Assembly: GCA_013400155.1 (NCBI GenBank)
Contig: VXBM01000567.1
Coordinates: 477,477-541,476, forward strand
Source: Helopsaltes ochotensis
Taxonomy: Eukaryota > Chordata > Aves > Passeriformes > Locustellidae
Length of the DNA stretch: 64,000 bases
Direction of reading: 5' to 3'
Each line of letters begins with the position of its first letter. Position 1 is the first letter of the stretch. The notes below the pieces were generated by a model. That model was not told the origin of the DNA, did not search any database, and saw only the letters and a program-made list of their open reading frames with translations. Positions 62,301 through 64,000 of this stretch are shown in pieces. The position numbers were made by a program, and so were the translations under genes.

Positions 62301-62504
62301 ACAAGTTCTGAACTGATTCCTCAAACATAAAGAGGGTTGGCTTGCTAAACGTTTCAGATTTCCTTTACAACAATTCTTTTTCAGCTTCTTTTATTTGCCT
62401 TCCAAGGCTCTTATGACATTATTTTTAACATTTCAAGACACTCCAATATCTAAGGCTAAAAAGGTTGCTTTTATTTAAAAAAACCCCAGGTTTTTAAACA
62501 ATAA
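59346..62504. other. Non-coding DNA, nothing recognised
   Basis: About 3.2 kb. A TA-rich GGTATATAT repeat of two copies lies near 59,522-59,540. The somewhat GC-richer stretch 60,330-60,860 has overlapping open frames of 74-103 codons on both strands, none recognised; it could be an old repeat. Confidence 0.45.
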
Positions 62505-63492
62505 TAGAATCACAAAACATCCCACATTAGAAGTGACCTCAAAATATTCCCTCGCCCAACATTTCATGATGAAAAGGAGCCTTGAGGAGATTATCTAGCA
62601 CCCTGTCCAATGCCATCTTGCAAATCTCCAGTGGTGGGGATTTCAACATAGGGGAATTCGTTCCAGTGAATGGTTGTTATCACTGTAAAATATTTCTTTC
62701 TTATATGGAGATGAAACTTCTCCTTGTGCAGTTTTTCTTGAATACTGTGATGATGTGCCCCCCAAGCCTTCTATGCTCCAGGGAGAAGAGATCTGACTCC
62801 TTCAGTCTTTCCTTGCTGTGCAGGTTCTCCAGCCCTTTGATCATCTTTATGGTCCTCCTTTGGACCTCTCCAGTCCATCTGCCACTCTCTGAAATCGTGG
62901 GGACGAGAACTGAACACAGCACTGCAGGTGAGGCCAGACAAGTGCTAAGTGGAGTGGGATGATCACATCTCTGTCTCTGCCAGTCACAGCCCTGCGGGTA
63001 CAGCCCGGGATCTAACATACCTTGGCTACTGTAGCGGCACACAGACCTCTCCTGTTCAGCTTGTGTCCACCAGCAGCCCCAGGGGTCTCTCAGCAAGGCT
63101 GCTCCCCAGCCACACTTCATTAAACTTCATAGGTTTGCTTGCCCACTCTTGCAGCCTGGCCAGGTCCCTCTGTGAGATGGTTCTCCCTTCTGACATGTCC
63201 ATCTCAACCACCCAGGTTGGTATCACCAGCAAAACTTGGTGAGGCTGTTTTCAACCCCATCATCCAGATCATTTATGAAGATTTTGAATAGCATGGGGCC
63301 CTGTATTCATCCCTGGGGTTTTCTACTTGTGGCAGGCTTTCAGCCTGAGTACAAACCATTGACCACTACCCTCTGACTGCCTTCTCTTAGCCAATTTCAT
63401 TACCATCTCACAGACCACCCGTGCAGTCACTTGCCACTTTGTGCAGGAGAAGGCTGAAGGAAACCATGTTGAATGCTTTGCTGAAGCCAAAC
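62505..63492 (-). mobile_element. CR1 LINE, about 990 bp, with decayed reverse-transcriptase domain
   Basis: Longest mobile element in the window. Read on the minus strand it starts, 5'-truncated, at FGFSKAFNMVSFS (family: LDFSKAFDTV, reverse-transcriptase motif A), continues through PQG*IQGPMLFKIFINDLDD and GVENSLTKF, and would then reach the FADD active site, here FCW followed by a stop. It proceeds through the ORF2 C-terminus to the 3' end with AGGTTTTGTGATTCTATT near 62,505. The stop in PQG*, the altered active site and the truncation make it a dead copy. It is the only clear CR1 here in minus orientation. Confidence 0.95.
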
Positions 63493-64000
63493 AAAAGGCT
63501 GAAATCCTAAGGAAAATGCCATATGTTGCACTAGAACCGTGAAAGTTAGCAACCCTGCATCCTCTTACTCAAGCATTTACTGGAGACCAAACCAACGTGA
63601 GACAGCAGTGCCTGTTGGCTCTATCAAGTCCACACTAAGTCCCAACTGTTCTGTTCACAAATAAGAAAGCAAAATTCTCTATTATGCATTAGATGTGGAC
63701 TACAAATTAACCATGCCAACAATCTTCTAATTTTTCCAGCAGTTCTGCAATAAGGACGTAGAATTAACCATGGTAACAGGCATAAGTGCATTCAATTAAT
63801 ATTTGTTCACTGACATGATACATTTGCTCCACTGAATGCCTGCATGATAATTTGATAATCTAGAAGCTTCTAAGTGGGGAAAAAAGGCAAGGGTCTGCTC
63901 CTACACATTCAGACTCAAATGGTCAGTTTATTTTCTATGCAGAGGTCACGTAAATTTGAATCTAATATTCCATTTTTTCTACTGTTCTCAAGTTGAGAAT
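63493..64000. other. Non-coding DNA to window end
   Basis: AT-rich, nothing recognised. Confidence 0.5.

Overview
The window is 64 kb of vertebrate nuclear DNA, most likely from a bird and possibly a passerine. The main evidence is a set of CR1 LINE 3' ends with the avian/reptilian end (a 'lesser-than-full-length' tail ending in a TGATTCTGTGATT-type motif), two LTR fragments that I recognise as avian ERVL-like LTRs, AT-rich introns or intergenic DNA, and two very GC-rich islands that each collapse into a run of N. There is no bacterial-style gene organisation, and no operon, CRISPR array, rRNA or tRNA that I can support. None of the long reading frames encodes a protein I recognise.

Layout. 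Positions 1-28,600 are AT-rich non-coding DNA, probably intronic, with two LTR remnants (2,488-2,761 and 22,254-22,779) and no CR1 that I can support. A CpG island lies at about 28,690-29,830 and is broken by a 640-base gap. Positions 29,830-43,660 are non-coding and contain two CR1 3' ends, a G-quadruplex motif, a C-rich/G-poor tract and a small GC-rich islet near 39,600-39,900. A second CpG island at about 43,660-44,870 is broken by a 700-base gap whose left edge carries five C-runs. Positions 44,870-64,000 are non-coding, with young and ancient CR1 fragments, a pentanucleotide microsatellite beside a 16-bp minisatellite, and a possible LTR piece.

Interpretation (inference). The two islands are probably promoters of one or two genes whose first exons lie in the gaps or next to them. 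On lines I counted by hand in the left 28 kb, A exceeds T and C exceeds G on the + strand, which would fit transcription of the minus strand leftward from an island. Just right of the second island some lines lean towards G and T. I could not identify the genes. I list four short exon-like segments chosen only from splice-site sequence, each at low confidence. The annotation is therefore mainly one of repeats, islands, gaps and candidate exons, and large parts hold nothing I can name.
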